From Siphonodentalium dalli (taxonomy: Eukaryota > Mollusca > Scaphopoda > Gadilida > Siphonodentaliidae), in contig CP136064.1 in NCBI GenBank assembly GCA_032622095.1, positions 137,223,954 through 137,287,953 of the forward strand: 64,000 nucleotides of DNA. Direction: 5' to 3'. Within the stretch, counting starts at the first letter, position 1. The number at the start of each line of letters is the position of its first letter. Below the pieces are notes generated by a model, which was given only the letters and a program-made list of their open reading frames with translations, was not told the DNA's origin and did not search any database. Positions 43,030-54,359 of the stretch are shown piece after piece. The position numbers were made by a program, and so were the translations under genes.

Positions 43030-43313
43030 AAGGTACTCAATCCGATCAGACGTTCCTAAATTACTATTTCGTCGGCTTCGGGGTTAAAATATATTTGAAT
43101 CGAGTAAAGGAACCTACCTGTCAAAGCTCAGCGTGATCAGATATAGATTTTTCAAGTTATTTATTTAAATTGTTTCTGGGCCAGAAACTAGAGTTTAAAC
43201 AGAAAAAATCGAGTGGTAAATTATTACCACTCGAGTTTTCTGTTTAAACCACTTAATAACCCCGAAGCCAAAGAAATAGTAAGTTAGGAGCGTCTGATCT
43301 GATTGAGTACCTT
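43030..43313. mobile_element. MITE with TA target duplication
   Basis: TA at 43028-43029 and 43314-43315 flank TIRs AAGGTACTCAATCCGATCAG and CTGATCTGATTGAGTACCTT. Pairing extends inward through the TTCGGGGTTA region, and a second inner hairpin (AAACAGAAAA...CCACTCGAG) lies in the middle. A broken relative lies at 41414-41660. Confidence 0.8.
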
Positions 43314-43942
43314 TAGGCCAAACTCATTGCAAAAACAGTAAAAAAAACATGCAGGAAAAAAAATGTGTTGGTCCCATCGACCACACACCAACCCCGGCAT
43401 ACGTACCCTGAAAAAAAATCCTACCCCGACCGCCGACTGGATTGAGAAATATTCTATTCTTTGCAAGAACAATTGCATTATTTGTATCTGATGATTTCCC
43501 AATCATGAAGTAATGTGGATTAGCTAGATTATGAACTGACAGCGGGTAGAGTGGGTCAATTACAATAACATTTGGTGTGATTTCAATGCGATTATTGATT
43601 GATTATTGATTGATTATTGATTGCGGCGCCAATAATTTTATCTTCGCCTTCCACAGCGCAACGGAACATTTTCATTGAACGATCCGATAGTTCCGAGTGT
43701 CCATTCGGAAGTAATGTAGTTTGTAAATAAATCACTGTTTAATTGTTATATATTCATCAAGAATTTGCTTGTGAAAAATCATTGTAAATGTGTTAAATAT
43801 TAAAGAATGCGTAGTTCCCAAATTGCGAACTAGAATCAAGCATGATGTGGTCATTTTTCCAAGAATTATTTGAGCGCCCTGTAGGTCTTGGTCTGCCGGG
43901 TGCCTAGGTCCTCTGTGCTTTCTGACTAAACTAATGGTATGC

Positions 43943-44440
43943 TGTTACATGAGCCGGGTCAACTCGGCAAACCGAGTTAGCTGGGTCAACTCGGTTAGCT
44001 AGCTGGGACAACTCGGTTAGCTAGCTGGGACAACTCGGTTGACGTTGCCCTTACCAAAATGAGAAGCCATTATTAAGCGTTTTTCTAGCGTTTCGTTGTT
44101 TGCCAAAAAACGTTAAGATGAAATACTAAGAATAGGATGAGCTAAGGTTAATCTTAGCGTTTAAACGCTTAATCTTAGCGTTTAAACGCTACCTTAGCGT
44201 TCGCTTAGTATTTGACAAGCGTTCATATGGGGTAAAATATTTAAATGAGCTTAGCGTTTAAACGCTAATTTAAGCGTTTCTTAGCGTTGAAATGCTTCCT
44301 TAGCATTGAAACGCTTATCATTAAAACGCTTAGCTTATTAATTTCCAACCTTATAATGCTTATAACGTTTATCTAAGCGTTTGAACGCTAGAAACGCTTT
44401 TTAGCGTTTAAACGCCAACAGAAGCACTTTACAATCAAAG
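43943..44440 (+). repeat. Left arm: ACTCGG repeats and TTAGCG palindrome array
   Basis: Starts TGTTACATGAGCCGGG. Three ACTCGGTTAGCTAGCTGGG-like units follow, then at least ten AGCGTTTAAACGCT words in both orientations. Confidence 0.8.
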
Positions 44441-44595
44441 ACTAGCATATTAACCCTTACACCTCTATTTGACTGCCCTCTGCTGAATGTAATATGAATA
44501 TCAAACCAATCTCACTGACACAGATAATGTAATATAAAATCATGCCCTGAAACGAATTCATATGTAGCATGCATTGGTTCAAAATGTTACCTTAC

Positions 44596-44650
44596 TTTGC
44601 TGACGAATCACTGAACATATGTGCTCTTAAGAATCTCCTAGCCATTTCCT
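44596..44650 (-). CDS. Exon of the unidentified minus-strand gene
   Basis: 55 bp with acceptor CCTTATTCTAACCCAG and donor GTAAGGT on the minus strand. Using the G left by exon 46653-46697 it encodes EEMARRFLRAHMFSDSSA and leaves two bases. The splice signals are good and the peptide is ordinary. It lies between the inverted arms of the TIR-bounded region. Family unknown. Confidence 0.55.
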
Positions 44651-46652
44651 CTGGGTTAGAATAAGGAATATTTCCAGAATTGTGAATTTAATTAGTACTT
44701 TAAATAACATTTATCAATGTTAATGTCCAATTTTGTCAATGTTGTAGGTAAAATCATTACTGCACATTTATGTCAATAACAGTTCAGCTTGGATCTTGGT
44801 TCTCTTTCCTGAAAGATAGACGAAGTGACATTTGATGATTTTTCTGCAATAGTACGAGGCACCGATCTTTACATTATTTTTAGAAACACCAGACGTTTAC
44901 TCTTCAGAGATAAAATACCATGAGTTTTTATACAAAAGGCACTTTCAAAACACTATAATCAATATTTGTGATAATGGCAGATATCAACAGATATATAAAG
45001 AGGAACTTCATGGGAATTTAATGTCTAAAGAATAACTAATATTACAATACAAAGGTTTAACAGATTATTAGCATTACATGTGTTTCATTCTAGGGTCAGT
45101 TAAAAATAAGTGCACGAACCTATGGCATTAGACAAATAGACTGGCACAAATTGACTGACCAGAGTCATAATATATAGCATCTGAAGTTTTACATGTACTT
45201 GAATTAACTTGGAAATGACCATGAATATTATTGCTTTACTTTTTGTGATGGAATACATGTAGTAAAAATATACGTCATTTCATGGCCAGGCTGCCAGCAA
45301 TGGCATTATTTACAACTTAAATGTGCTCTGTGTTATTAACAGGCTCCACCACTGTCAGAGACAAGCTAGTTCTGCGTGTATTCCTCGCATTCGTACATTT
45401 GGAACACACTTTCAAGTTAAGCTCGCTCTCCTCCAGAATGTCCCATGACTGCTTTTTGCAAAAACTATAGCAGAATTATGGGTAATTATTCAGGATTTAG
45501 TCTGAAATATGGCTTGTAGCCATTCATCTGAAAGTTCTCAGTGAGAACTTTCCGATGAATGGCAACAAGCCATATTTCCAACTAAATCCTGTAAATTGCC
45601 CATGATTCTCCCGTTGTTAAGACGTCGATTATTTAGGACATTACTGTATATGCATTATAATTAATGGTTTATGGCACTCTTGCGATTATGAAAAGATATA
45701 CTAGTATATATACAACTCGAGGCTGCATAGTATTCTTATACCATCGCTACATGATGAAATGATGACTAGTAACACAAGTGCAATCCATGGTAATTTGTTA
45801 ATAAAGCAGTCTTACTCTCATTTGGTATTCTGGCATTTGAGTATTTCCAGCATAAAGTTTTGTTTACTTCAGTATCCGTAGGTGGAATCCAGTCCCTTTT
45901 TTTGCAGTAAGCCAAGAGATATTATGTGGGGAAAGAAAAACAATACTTATAAAGGCTAAGCAGTTAAAGGTTATGAATTTGTATAAAGTTTTAATTATGT
46001 TATTGAAATGCTCTAGCAGCTGTCTGAGAATCGAAAACTCAATATAGCAATATGATATACATATATACTGCATTCAAGTTAAAATCAACCATCTACACAA
46101 TTATATAACATCAAATTTCGGCTTGTTTACTGAAAAAAATGTATAAAAGACAATTAGTGAGACATATACACTAGATAGACCACTTAAAATTACCAAAGAA
46201 ATTTAAGTCATTATATTAAGTTGCAAATGTAAGAAAGTAAGAATTTTTTTATTTCACGCCCCCTAAATTGCGCTATATCATGGACCACGAATAAACTAAC
46301 GTACGTATCATAGAATTTTTTTGTACCGTTTTCAATGGTAGGTTAATTTGTTAAACTTTATGTACATAGTAATCACTTATAAATGCTCAATTTTTCTGAA
46401 GGTTTGAGTAATTTATTTTATTCAAAATTGGTCTTAAATTTCCTATGAGATTGATACTATAGTATAATCAATCCCATATATACTGGGATTTGGTTTAAAG
46501 GGAAACCGAGAATCTGGGGCGAGTATGTGAATTGTGGAGGGCTAAGCTTGTAAGGGTACTTTGCTAAATTTTAAAATATACAGTATCATATTTTGATTAT
46601 TTATGATGCTATAATCAACACATAAATTAAAGAGATTTATGAAAGTACTTAC
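44651..46652. other. Probable intron
   Basis: AT-rich DNA between two candidate exons. Apart from the foldback at 45469-45646 I see nothing in it. A frame at 45864-46073 (minus) lacks a supporting acceptor. Confidence 0.35.
45469..45646. mobile_element. Foldback MITE, family A, copy 2
   Basis: Near-perfect hairpin with GGCTTGTAGCCATTCATCTG and its complement at the centre and CAGAATTATGGGTAATT at the arm base. The right end TTTAGGACATTACTG matches the outer end of 929-1090. It is more symmetrical than copy 1, which has lost part of one arm. Confidence 0.75.
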
Positions 46653-46697
46653 CAGGTGCTGTGAATTCTTTATATCTTTGTAAATCATCAATAAAAA
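46653..46697 (-). CDS. Exon of the unidentified minus-strand gene
   Basis: 45 bp with acceptor GATTATTCTTATAG and donor GTAAGTACTT on the minus strand, both strong. The open frame gives FIDDLQRYKEFTAP plus one leftover G. That G fits the AG start of either 44596-44650 or 41697-41791, making Glu in both cases. It needs one base from the previous exon. No family recognised. Confidence 0.6.
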
Positions 46698-47959
46698 CTA
46701 TAAGAATAATCTATTTTCACATTTATAAAATGTGTTAGGTATTGAAAACCTAATTCTTCCATGGTATATAGCTATAGTAAGACTCAAAGCTTCTTAGAAT
46801 ATAATGAAGTCATAACAAGATTGACATGCTGTATGTACACATCTGTTACCAATAGAAGTATCAGATTCTAAGGCCAGTCCATTGTGAGATGACCTAATTT
46901 AGAACAACTTTACATGGCTCCAGGGCCCAGAGGATTTGTCAGGTTCAATGATTGATGCTAGTATAGGTATTATCTGGCTCTAAAATATGTTAGGAGGTCC
47001 ATCTGGTCTAATTGGTTTGTAAATTATAATTTGCTTTGAGAGTTTAACTTAATAAGCTAGTACATTGAGACAAATTCAGATGCATAATTTTATCACTAAA
47101 AGCGACAAACTTAATTCAGCAACCACTGGGCAAATAAAGTGTAATTAATACATGCAGTCTTTGAATAACTCAATGTTGTTTCCCCAGCATGACATATTTG
47201 TTTTGATCTTGTCCACCTGTTACCAGGGGGAGACATCAACATGTTTACTGGAATCTACCTTCCCATATTAATGGCATATGCTTGCAACAATATTGTCTTT
47301 GCTCCTACCTATGTGGCAGCTTATTCCCATTTGCAAATTATCAATAAATCTTCATTTTACATGCAGAGATTCAACTCAGATTTTAGTCTTATTTAATTAG
47401 AACCGTTAATTATTGTTTGAAAACACAAATGACACTTTGTTAAAATCATTAGATGCATAAATATATTTAATTCAAAGAATTAATTAACAGCTCAAATTCA
47501 ATAGCCTGGTTTAGGATCGAATCACCCCTTCAACTTTTTCCTCAATATTATAAAAAAATATCAATTACACGACATCAACTGGGTGTAATGTATAGTGTCC
47601 CTCTGAAAGTAAATTTGAAGCCTATGATGCATTTTTTTGCTACCAATTAATTGCTGTGTCAGTCACGAACGAGATGACCCATTGAGATTGCATTAAATGT
47701 CAATGCACCTTATATCGGTAGTTACACTGAAAACCCAGCATGGGAATATTCCATAATTATTCCCATTGTTAGTATCCTAGCTTGTTGTATAGAGTATATA
47801 TAGGAATCCGCACATTCTCATAGGTAGATTATCCAAAATGGTTGATAAACATAGGAGATATAGATTTTTATTCACTTTTTCCATAAAATTTTGATGAATT
47901 TGACTTAGTCTATTTCTAGGGGATTAATACAGTCAATGTTAGCTGCAAATGAATGAGTA
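46698..47959. other. Probable intron
   Basis: Non-repetitive AT-rich DNA inside the TIR-bounded region, with the tentative microexon at 47224-47254. Confidence 0.35.
47224..47254 (-). CDS. Possible 31-bp microexon of the minus-strand gene
   Basis: Donor CTG then GTAACAG, acceptor GGGAAGGTAG on the minus strand. Ten codons (IPVNMLMSPP) plus one base. Its phases (0 in, 1 out) connect the exon at 48734-48794 to that at 46653-46697. The acceptor lacks a pyrimidine tract. Confidence 0.28.
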
Positions 47960-48411
47960 TGCAAAGAAACGTTTTAAGCGATTTCAAAATCTAAAAAAAC
48001 GCTAAGAGCCATTGCGATGTGAATTAAGCGTTTCAGGACATGAGCTGTGGGTTTGAGAAATTTATAACCCTTAGCGTTTATTCATTTCAAACGCTAAGGA
48101 ATAATAAAAACGCTTAGAATCGTCTAAGCTTAGCGTTCAAACGCTAACCAAAATGGCATCTAAGCGTTTTTCTTAGCGATTATGTATAAAAACGTTAAGA
48201 ATTGCTTATTCTTACCGTTCAAACGCTAAGCAATTCCAATAAACGCTAAGAAATCGCTTATAAAACGCTTATTAAGCGTTTTTGTTCTGTAAGGGTGACT
48301 ACCGAGTTGTCCCAGCTAACCGAGTTGTCTCAGCTCACATAAAAGCATGATTGATTTGTCCCCGCAGACTGGGTTGTCTCGGCTAACCGAGTTGTCCCGG
48401 CTCATGTAACA
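47960..48411 (-). repeat. Right arm: TTAGCG palindrome array and ACTCGG repeats
   Basis: Mirror image of 43943-44440 in layout: AGCGTTTAAACGCT-type words first, then CCGAGTTGTCCCAGCTAA units, then CCGGCTCATGTAACA. Confidence 0.8.
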
Positions 48412-48733
48412 AGCCCCAAAGTGACATGACCGACTACATGTTCGTACTCTAACATAAATTTTCACGCGAGGAAATTCTTAATTTATTTTATAAGTCAACA
48501 AGACAGGTAAAAAAATTGCTATTATGACTTCATTGTGTTAACAGTAGACACTGCTAGAACCACATGGATAGTGGTCATTATATCAATGTGGAGACAAATA
48601 TTTTGAGAATATATGTCTGCCGAAAGACCACGAGGGAAACTAAAAGCTGCCTCGAGGTAATTTATTTCATCACTTTTTTTTAAGGAAAATTATACCGGTA
48701 ATCAGTTTGTATGCCGTAATTTTCTGCCTATAT

Positions 48734-48794
48734 GACCTTACCTGTTTGGGTCCGTGGGCACTAAGTAGACACAAGTGAGGCTCAGTGGTCGTGC
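48734..48794 (-). CDS. Exon of the unidentified minus-strand gene
   Basis: 61 bp with acceptor ATTATGAAATTAG and donor GTAAGGTC on the minus strand. After one base belonging to the previous codon it encodes TCCTTTEPHLCLLSAHGPKQ and leaves in phase 0. It is the most 5' exon I found. No earlier exon or promoter was recognised upstream (48795-64000). Confidence 0.5.
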
Positions 48795-49130
48795 AGCATG
48801 TGCTAATTTCATAATTTTCAATAATTCGAAGATACGAATACATGCAAATAATTTTTTGGATTTGTAATTTGTGCATGATTAAAATAGGTCGTAAATATCG
48901 GGTCCATTTATTGAACGACGTACAGTCATGTTCATATAAATATAACATCATACAACTGTTGTTAGCATGAAGTTTTTATGTTTAAAACAATAATTATTCA
49001 GTGGGTGGAGGTGGTATAAGTAACCCCTTAGCCTTAGTAAGCCCATCAAATTTGTATGTCTATGTTGTGATATAATTATCTTCATTTTGATTATATGATT
49101 ATTTAATGAAATATTATAAAATTAAAACAG
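48795..49130. other. Unassigned DNA
   Basis: No repeats recognised; probably intron of the minus-strand gene if that gene extends upstream. Confidence 0.3.
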
Positions 49131-50570
49131 GTCTGGGTGATCCATTTGTCAATTTTGTGCTTAAGAATAAATGATAATGATGTGTGCTCATTTGTAAATA
49201 ATTTGCGCTTAGGCGTAAATAATTTGTTCTTAAGAGTAAATAATTTGCACTTTTGCGCAAATAATGAATAAATGTGAAAATGCTTTCCTTCTCTTACAAT
49301 TTAGTTAGACCGGTGTCAGAGAAGGTGCTGACAGGAAGACTTTAGACCAATTGGTCTAGACTTTTCAGACCGATCGGTCAAATAAAGAACATTCGGTGGT
49401 TCACCAATATGGGATGCGATTTTAACATTTGTACCTTATTTGCGCTTGAGCATAAATATGATCCATACTTTTTCACTTCTAAAGTGTAAGTAATTTGCGC
49501 ATGGCCTCCCATACACCTATTCACCTAGACCTGATAAATTGCCATGAATCATGATAATTTTCAAACGGAATGACAATTTTTTATCAAATAAACTGCCAAA
49601 TGTCTTTTTCAACTTTAGGATTTTTTTTATGAACATTTTATGTCTTATCTATTGGCAAATTGTCAACATTCAATCGGTTTAGACTGATTGCTCAACACAT
49701 TTAGACAGATCGGTCTAAATAAAGATTGATTTGTGGTTCACCCATATTGGTATGTGTGGCCAAATTAACATTTAATAGCTACTTATGCTTAAGCATATTC
49801 AGGGCTCAAAATAGATTTAATATAGAGAGAATCCAATTAGTCATAAAGCACTGAAAATTGAAAAATACACTTATGCGCACTGCCATTACGCTTAAGGATA
49901 ACATATTTTTATAGCCTTATTACCTTACATATAATGATATCATCTAAGCTAGATATTTGTCAAAATTTACTAGCATCAGGAATTGGCTGCATCCATTTCA
50001 GCTTCAGGGGAGTTTTCACATATGGAATATGGATTACGCTTAAGCGTATTGACATTACGCTTAAGCATAACGACATTACGCTTAATCATAACGACATTAC
50101 GCTTAAGCGTAATGGCTTTACACTTAAGTTTAATAGATAATGCTTTGAAAAACATAATGGAAATCTGAATTACGTTCAAGCGTAATGTCTTAATGCATTA
50201 CACTTAACCGTAATTGGCTATTAAATGTGAATTTTAACTCCCATACAATATGGGACATGGTTTTAATATTTACTTCTTATTTGCACTTAAGCATAAATAT
50301 GAAAATTATGATCTTTTCGTGCTTAAGCGTAAATGATTTGCATTTAAGCATAAATAATTTTTGCATTTACGCGTAAGTGATTTAAGCTTAAGCGCAAATA
50401 AGGAATAAATGTAAAAGTACATGCCATTCCATAAACATGACCTAAAGTTCTAAACCTGATAAATAACTGTGAACATGACAATTTCAAACAGCATGACAAT
50501 GTTTTATCAAATATTCTGAGAAATTTATTTTTCAACTTGAAGTCTTTTTGATGAATTCTTTTTATGTCTT
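49131..50570. repeat. Arrays of TTACGCTTAAGCGTAA word with a 920-bp duplication
   Basis: Many copies of (T/A)TTGCGCTTAAGCGTAAAT and ATTACGCTTAAGCGTAAT variants (49180-49260, 49430-49500, 50035-50220, 50270-50400). Around them, about 140 bp at 49510-49640 (CCTGATAAATTGCCATGAA, GACAATTTTTTATCAAATA) recurs at 50450-50570. AGACCGATCGGTC palindromes appear near 49370 and 49705. Probably one or two complex non-autonomous transposons; ends not resolved. Confidence 0.7.
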
Positions 50571-50934
50571 ATCCATTGACAAAGGCATAATCTTATTTGT
50601 TGAGTTTGAAATGTTCTGTCACTTCTCTATCGTGTTGGTGACCATATATGAGAATGTGTGCTGATACAAAATACGTGTGAAGATTTCGTGTAAAGTTGAA
50701 GTCGAAACCGAAAGCATCCTATAATTAATAGTTAGTAGATACATACATGTCAAGATTCCAGAAGATAAGATTGTCCGGCCACCAGGAAACATATCTGTGA
50801 TCACCCATTGAACCAGTCTAAGTTATTTGCTGTGATTTAAGCACTAGAATGTGTTTCAGTCGCTTCGAAATAAAATGGCGACCTCCAATCTGGCCATGTG
50901 CTACACGGAAACAGTAACGATAACTCTTGAAGAC
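50571..50934. other. Unassigned DNA
   Basis: Contains AAAATGGCGACC at 50872 on the plus strand, a YY1-like start-codon context followed by a 53-codon frame with no known domain. Confidence 0.3.
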
Positions 50935-51068
50935 TATCAGTCAAAACCAATATATGGTATTGAACATGTCCTTAAAACCAAGGGATTCAGATTTGGTTTT
51001 GATCAAAACCAAGGGAATCAGATTTGGTATTGATCAATACCAATACAAACCGAATTTATTGTCAGTGT
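50935..51068. repeat. GGTTTTGATCAAAACC family, short copy
   Basis: Carries GGTTTTGATCAAAACC and GGTATTGATCAATACC next to GGGA(A/T)TCAGATTTGG. It is related to 38694-39110. Confidence 0.7.
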
Positions 51069-52256
51069 AGTGAGCATTGGACAGATAATAAAGTCGTCCA
51101 AACGATGTTAAATTGTTGCCATTTTATATATACCGACGTCAAAATAAATAACTTTGATTCGAAACATGTCTGTGTTCTTACTTCATTAACCCTCTTCTGC
51201 CACCACCCACATCCAAATGTGATAAAACAATATCTTGACTTGAATGTGATTTTTTTTTCATTCAAGCTGCATTCTGGCAAAGTAAACAATCACAACGTAC
51301 ACACATGTGTTCGATCTGAAAGATTGTAGATATCACTTCCAGAAAATATATCATACGATTCGCCAGGCGAATTGGGCGCACTTGGGGGTTCACATTGGGC
51401 GCACCTACCAAATTTTCGAAAATAATCGACAGAAAACCCAAATTTGCCCGTCACAAAAATGCATTTTTTATTGGCGGAAATTTGGGAGCGTTAGATCGTC
51501 AAACCATTTCTGCAAATATCCACGATTGGCCCTTTTTGTCAACCTGTCATCTGAAAGGGACAATTCGACTTCGATTGACCAGATAATTGACCGATTTTGC
51601 ACCAGGTGTTAGAGTGTGATCCATAATGAAACAAATATTTACGCCGACGTCGTGCTCAATCCCGACAAATCCGCATTTCCGTTCATCTGGAATGTCGGGT
51701 TCCACAAAAGGTGGCATGACTTTCATTAAAGGGGCATTCATGGGCCCGCAATAGGCCGAAAATGACAATTTTCGGATTTACAACGAGAAGCATAAATGGT
51801 ATGGGAGGGGTTAATTTTTAATTTTAATTGACGGCTCCTGTGCCATAATAATCTGTCGTATCGCGTGCTTCAAGCTCCCAATTTATTTCGGAGGATAATG
51901 AGCACGGGACATGTTCCAGAGCAGAAATCTGAAAAACGACCATGCATATCTTGCTATAGGTTACGGTACATCAATTATTCTCCATAGGCGACAGTGTTAA
52001 TGTCCGGGGCTATGCTCGATTCCTTGTGAACGCTGGAACTTTCTAATCTAGTCAATTTTGAAGAATGGCTCTTCGGACCCAATATTACCCAAATCAATTA
52101 ATATGTCCGTTTGCCTTTTCCGTCTTTAAATGTACCGCTTTTGATACTGCCCAATTCCGCACAAAAAATCATCACCAAATTTTCAAACATACCCCCATTA
52201 AATGCCAGATTAATTATTTCGCCCACTCTGGATCAATATTCATCTAGGTATAATAT
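51069..52256. other. Unassigned DNA
   Basis: About 1.2 kb with no recognised family. Short frames at 51307-51612 and 51547-51768 have no domain I know. Confidence 0.3.
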
Positions 52257-52409
52257 TTCCATGGTGGCTTTGATTTTTTATTGTTTTAGCATAAATTTAT
52301 CGCAATCATAATCAACCATTCAGCTGCCATATGTGATTTTATGCTGACTTGAGTGTGGGTGACAGCACACCAAGGGGGGATAATTTTTTATATTTGGTGT
52401 ACTATAACC
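52257..52409 (+). repeat. 153-bp interspersed repeat, copy 2
   Basis: Matches 38541-38693 from TTCCATGGTGGCTTTGATTT to GGTGTACTATAACC with only a few substitutions. Confidence 0.8.
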
Positions 52410-53282
52410 AATATAGTCTGTCTCGTGACAGCTGGGCGACGTGAGGACATTCGCAGGCCTCGCCTCTTCAGAATAACATGCCTATCGTGATAGGGTGGTG
52501 TAAATGCGTTATTCGTTATCGAATTTGCAGTAAATCAGATACATATGTCATGATATGTGCATAGTGTCCTATACCGGAGTTGTGTGTCTATGGACAAACA
52601 AGTTCTGACGATAACTTTCTGTTTGCAGCATTTCTCGGGAAATGTAAAATGGGATAGCTAGCTTGTTTATTTTAATGCGAGTAGCGGTTGCCAATAAAGC
52701 ACACGCGTGTGTATGCCCACAGGTTCACCAGGAGGCTTTCGTGTAATTTTATAGGTCCGTTGACTATGATTGACAGAGCCCTCGGTCATTGATACATATG
52801 TAATCTCTATATGGCTGGGAACCTACAGGTCCCAATAGTGCTAATTTCAGCCTCGAGTGAATGAAGAGATTTTTGATCCCAGTTGAAACAAACTGCTCTT
52901 TCAAATTGATAGAGATTGATTAGTCCAGTATGGCATTTTCTCATTATCTCATTAACAAGTTTGAGACGCAATTGGTGTTGCGTAATCTGTGTTCGAAAAG
53001 GTCGCGTGTCAATATTAAAATGACACATATCAATCGCGCTGCTCTTCACAGTTTGTGTATAAAGATATAGCAGATGTCATGTTAAAGACAGTAAAATTCT
53101 GTGGCTTTTAATATCCTGTGGAGATTTTTCGTGGAACTAGCGGGTCGAATTATTGTTGTTCCAGTATGTTACACGGATGCACTATTTTGCAAATGCATGT
53201 AGATCATATGTAAATGATTTATATTAATATATGAAGAATCAATAATGAGATACTGACCCTGATCTTTGAAATTCACCAATCT
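52410..53282. other. Unassigned DNA
   Basis: No gene or repeat recognised; an 80-codon minus frame (52807-53049) has no known domain. Confidence 0.3.
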
Positions 53283-54110
53283 AATTCTATTGATGATGTC
53301 ACCTATATGTACCTTTTCAATAGATTTGACAAAATTCAAACTCCACATCTATATCTGTTACCTAAAATACACAAGTTAGGTGATAACTTATCTAAAATTG
53401 ACCCAGCATTTAACGACAGTGGGGAGAATTTTTTCCTACCATGGAGACCCATAATTTCTCAGTGTGCTGGGCCCACGGAAACATAGGGCTTACTTCCTTT
53501 AGCCCATAGTTTGTAGAGACCTTATAAATATACTCAATGAAATGTTGGTTCACAAAGACGCTCTTTATACACTAACCTAAAATTCACAGAGTTTCTACGG
53601 TCTCTTGAATTCTTCTTGGATACTAGATCAGATTTAGTATATGAACTCCCTCGTCCGAAAACTTCGGAACTTGTCAAGATAGCTAAACTGTTATTTGAGA
53701 AGAACGAGTTTACATTTAATAATATATCCTACCGACAAACCTGTACGTGGCGCACCACAAGGGGCGGTGCCTTCACCGGAAGTGTGTGATCTGGCAATAT
53801 AAAGACTCGTAAACCAAATTATATCTGTCTTTGAAAACAATGACAAGATTATTCTCCACAAACGTTTCAGAGATGAAAATTTACATACGAACTGGATATT
53901 AAACAGATAAGTTTCATTGATCTCGATAGATACAAAGGATAGCAGTTCCCCAGGACAGGACTATATCACATCAAGAAAACTGAGGCATTTCAATATATAG
54001 ACGAGCAATTTAAAATAATTTATCATTGGAGAGTGTACCCGCTATCACTACTAGAGGCATAACCCATTCAAATACCTTTAAAATGTCATTAAAAGTATAT
54101 TAATTCCTTA
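53283..54110 (+). pseudogene. Penelope-like element reverse transcriptase remnant
   Basis: Mostly one plus-strand frame with several stops. Motifs in order: HLYLLPKIHK (53340), WRPIISQCAGPTE (53445), SLYTN (53565), FEKNEFTFNNISYRQT (53694) and, in other frames, RFRDENLH and FIDLDRYKG. LPKIHK, RPI.S..G.PTE, SLYTN and the N.F.F....Y.Q sequence are diagnostic of Penelope-like reverse transcriptases, which are related to telomerase. The catalytic Asp block and the GIY-YIG nuclease are not recognisable. Stops at 53484 and about 53517 and a corrupted G-A-M-G-A-P loop show it is dead. Confidence 0.82.
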
Positions 54111-54359
54111 AATCACATCATTAATCTCTGTTTTCTATTTCTTAAGGAGCCCCATTAAATCGATACAAAATCATTAATTTATCCAGTAAAATCATTAAAC
54201 TATTGAGAAAATTCATTAAAATATCACCAAAGCGTTGTTGCATTAAACTTAAGGCCCTTAAAATTCAGTAGTTCCAGTAAAGAGTGATATACTGTCATTA
54301 AAATCTTCAGCTTTAATGGCCTGAACACAGCATCAAAACAAAGATAATCAATTTCATAT

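Larger units (their letters stand above)
43943..48411. mobile_element. TIR-bounded region of 4.5 kb that encloses candidate exons
   Basis: The outer ends are inverse complements (TGTTACATGAGCCGGG at 43943 and CCGGCTCATGTAACA at 48411). Each is followed inward by repeated ACTCGGTTAGC and GGGACAACTCGG words, then an array of the palindrome TTAGCGTTTAAACGCTAA and variants (about 44085-44420 and 47960-48290). This nested layout is typical of one transposon with long TIRs. The 3.5 kb between the arrays has no transposase, but holds two or three splice-compatible exons of the minus-strand gene. No clear target duplication was found. Confidence 0.6.

Noticed and set aside
43943-48411. Simple interpretation as one ordinary autonomous transposon
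   Set aside because: No transposase frame is present and the enclosed exons argue against a normal transposon interior; kept only as a TIR-bounded region.
49131-50570. Possible CRISPR-like regular array
   Set aside because: The repeated word is a 16-bp palindrome at irregular spacing without unique spacers of fixed length, in an animal genome.
50851-51033. ATGGCGACC start with YY1-like context on the plus strand
   Set aside because: The frame runs into the GGTTTTGATC repeat and has no donor of good quality; probably chance.
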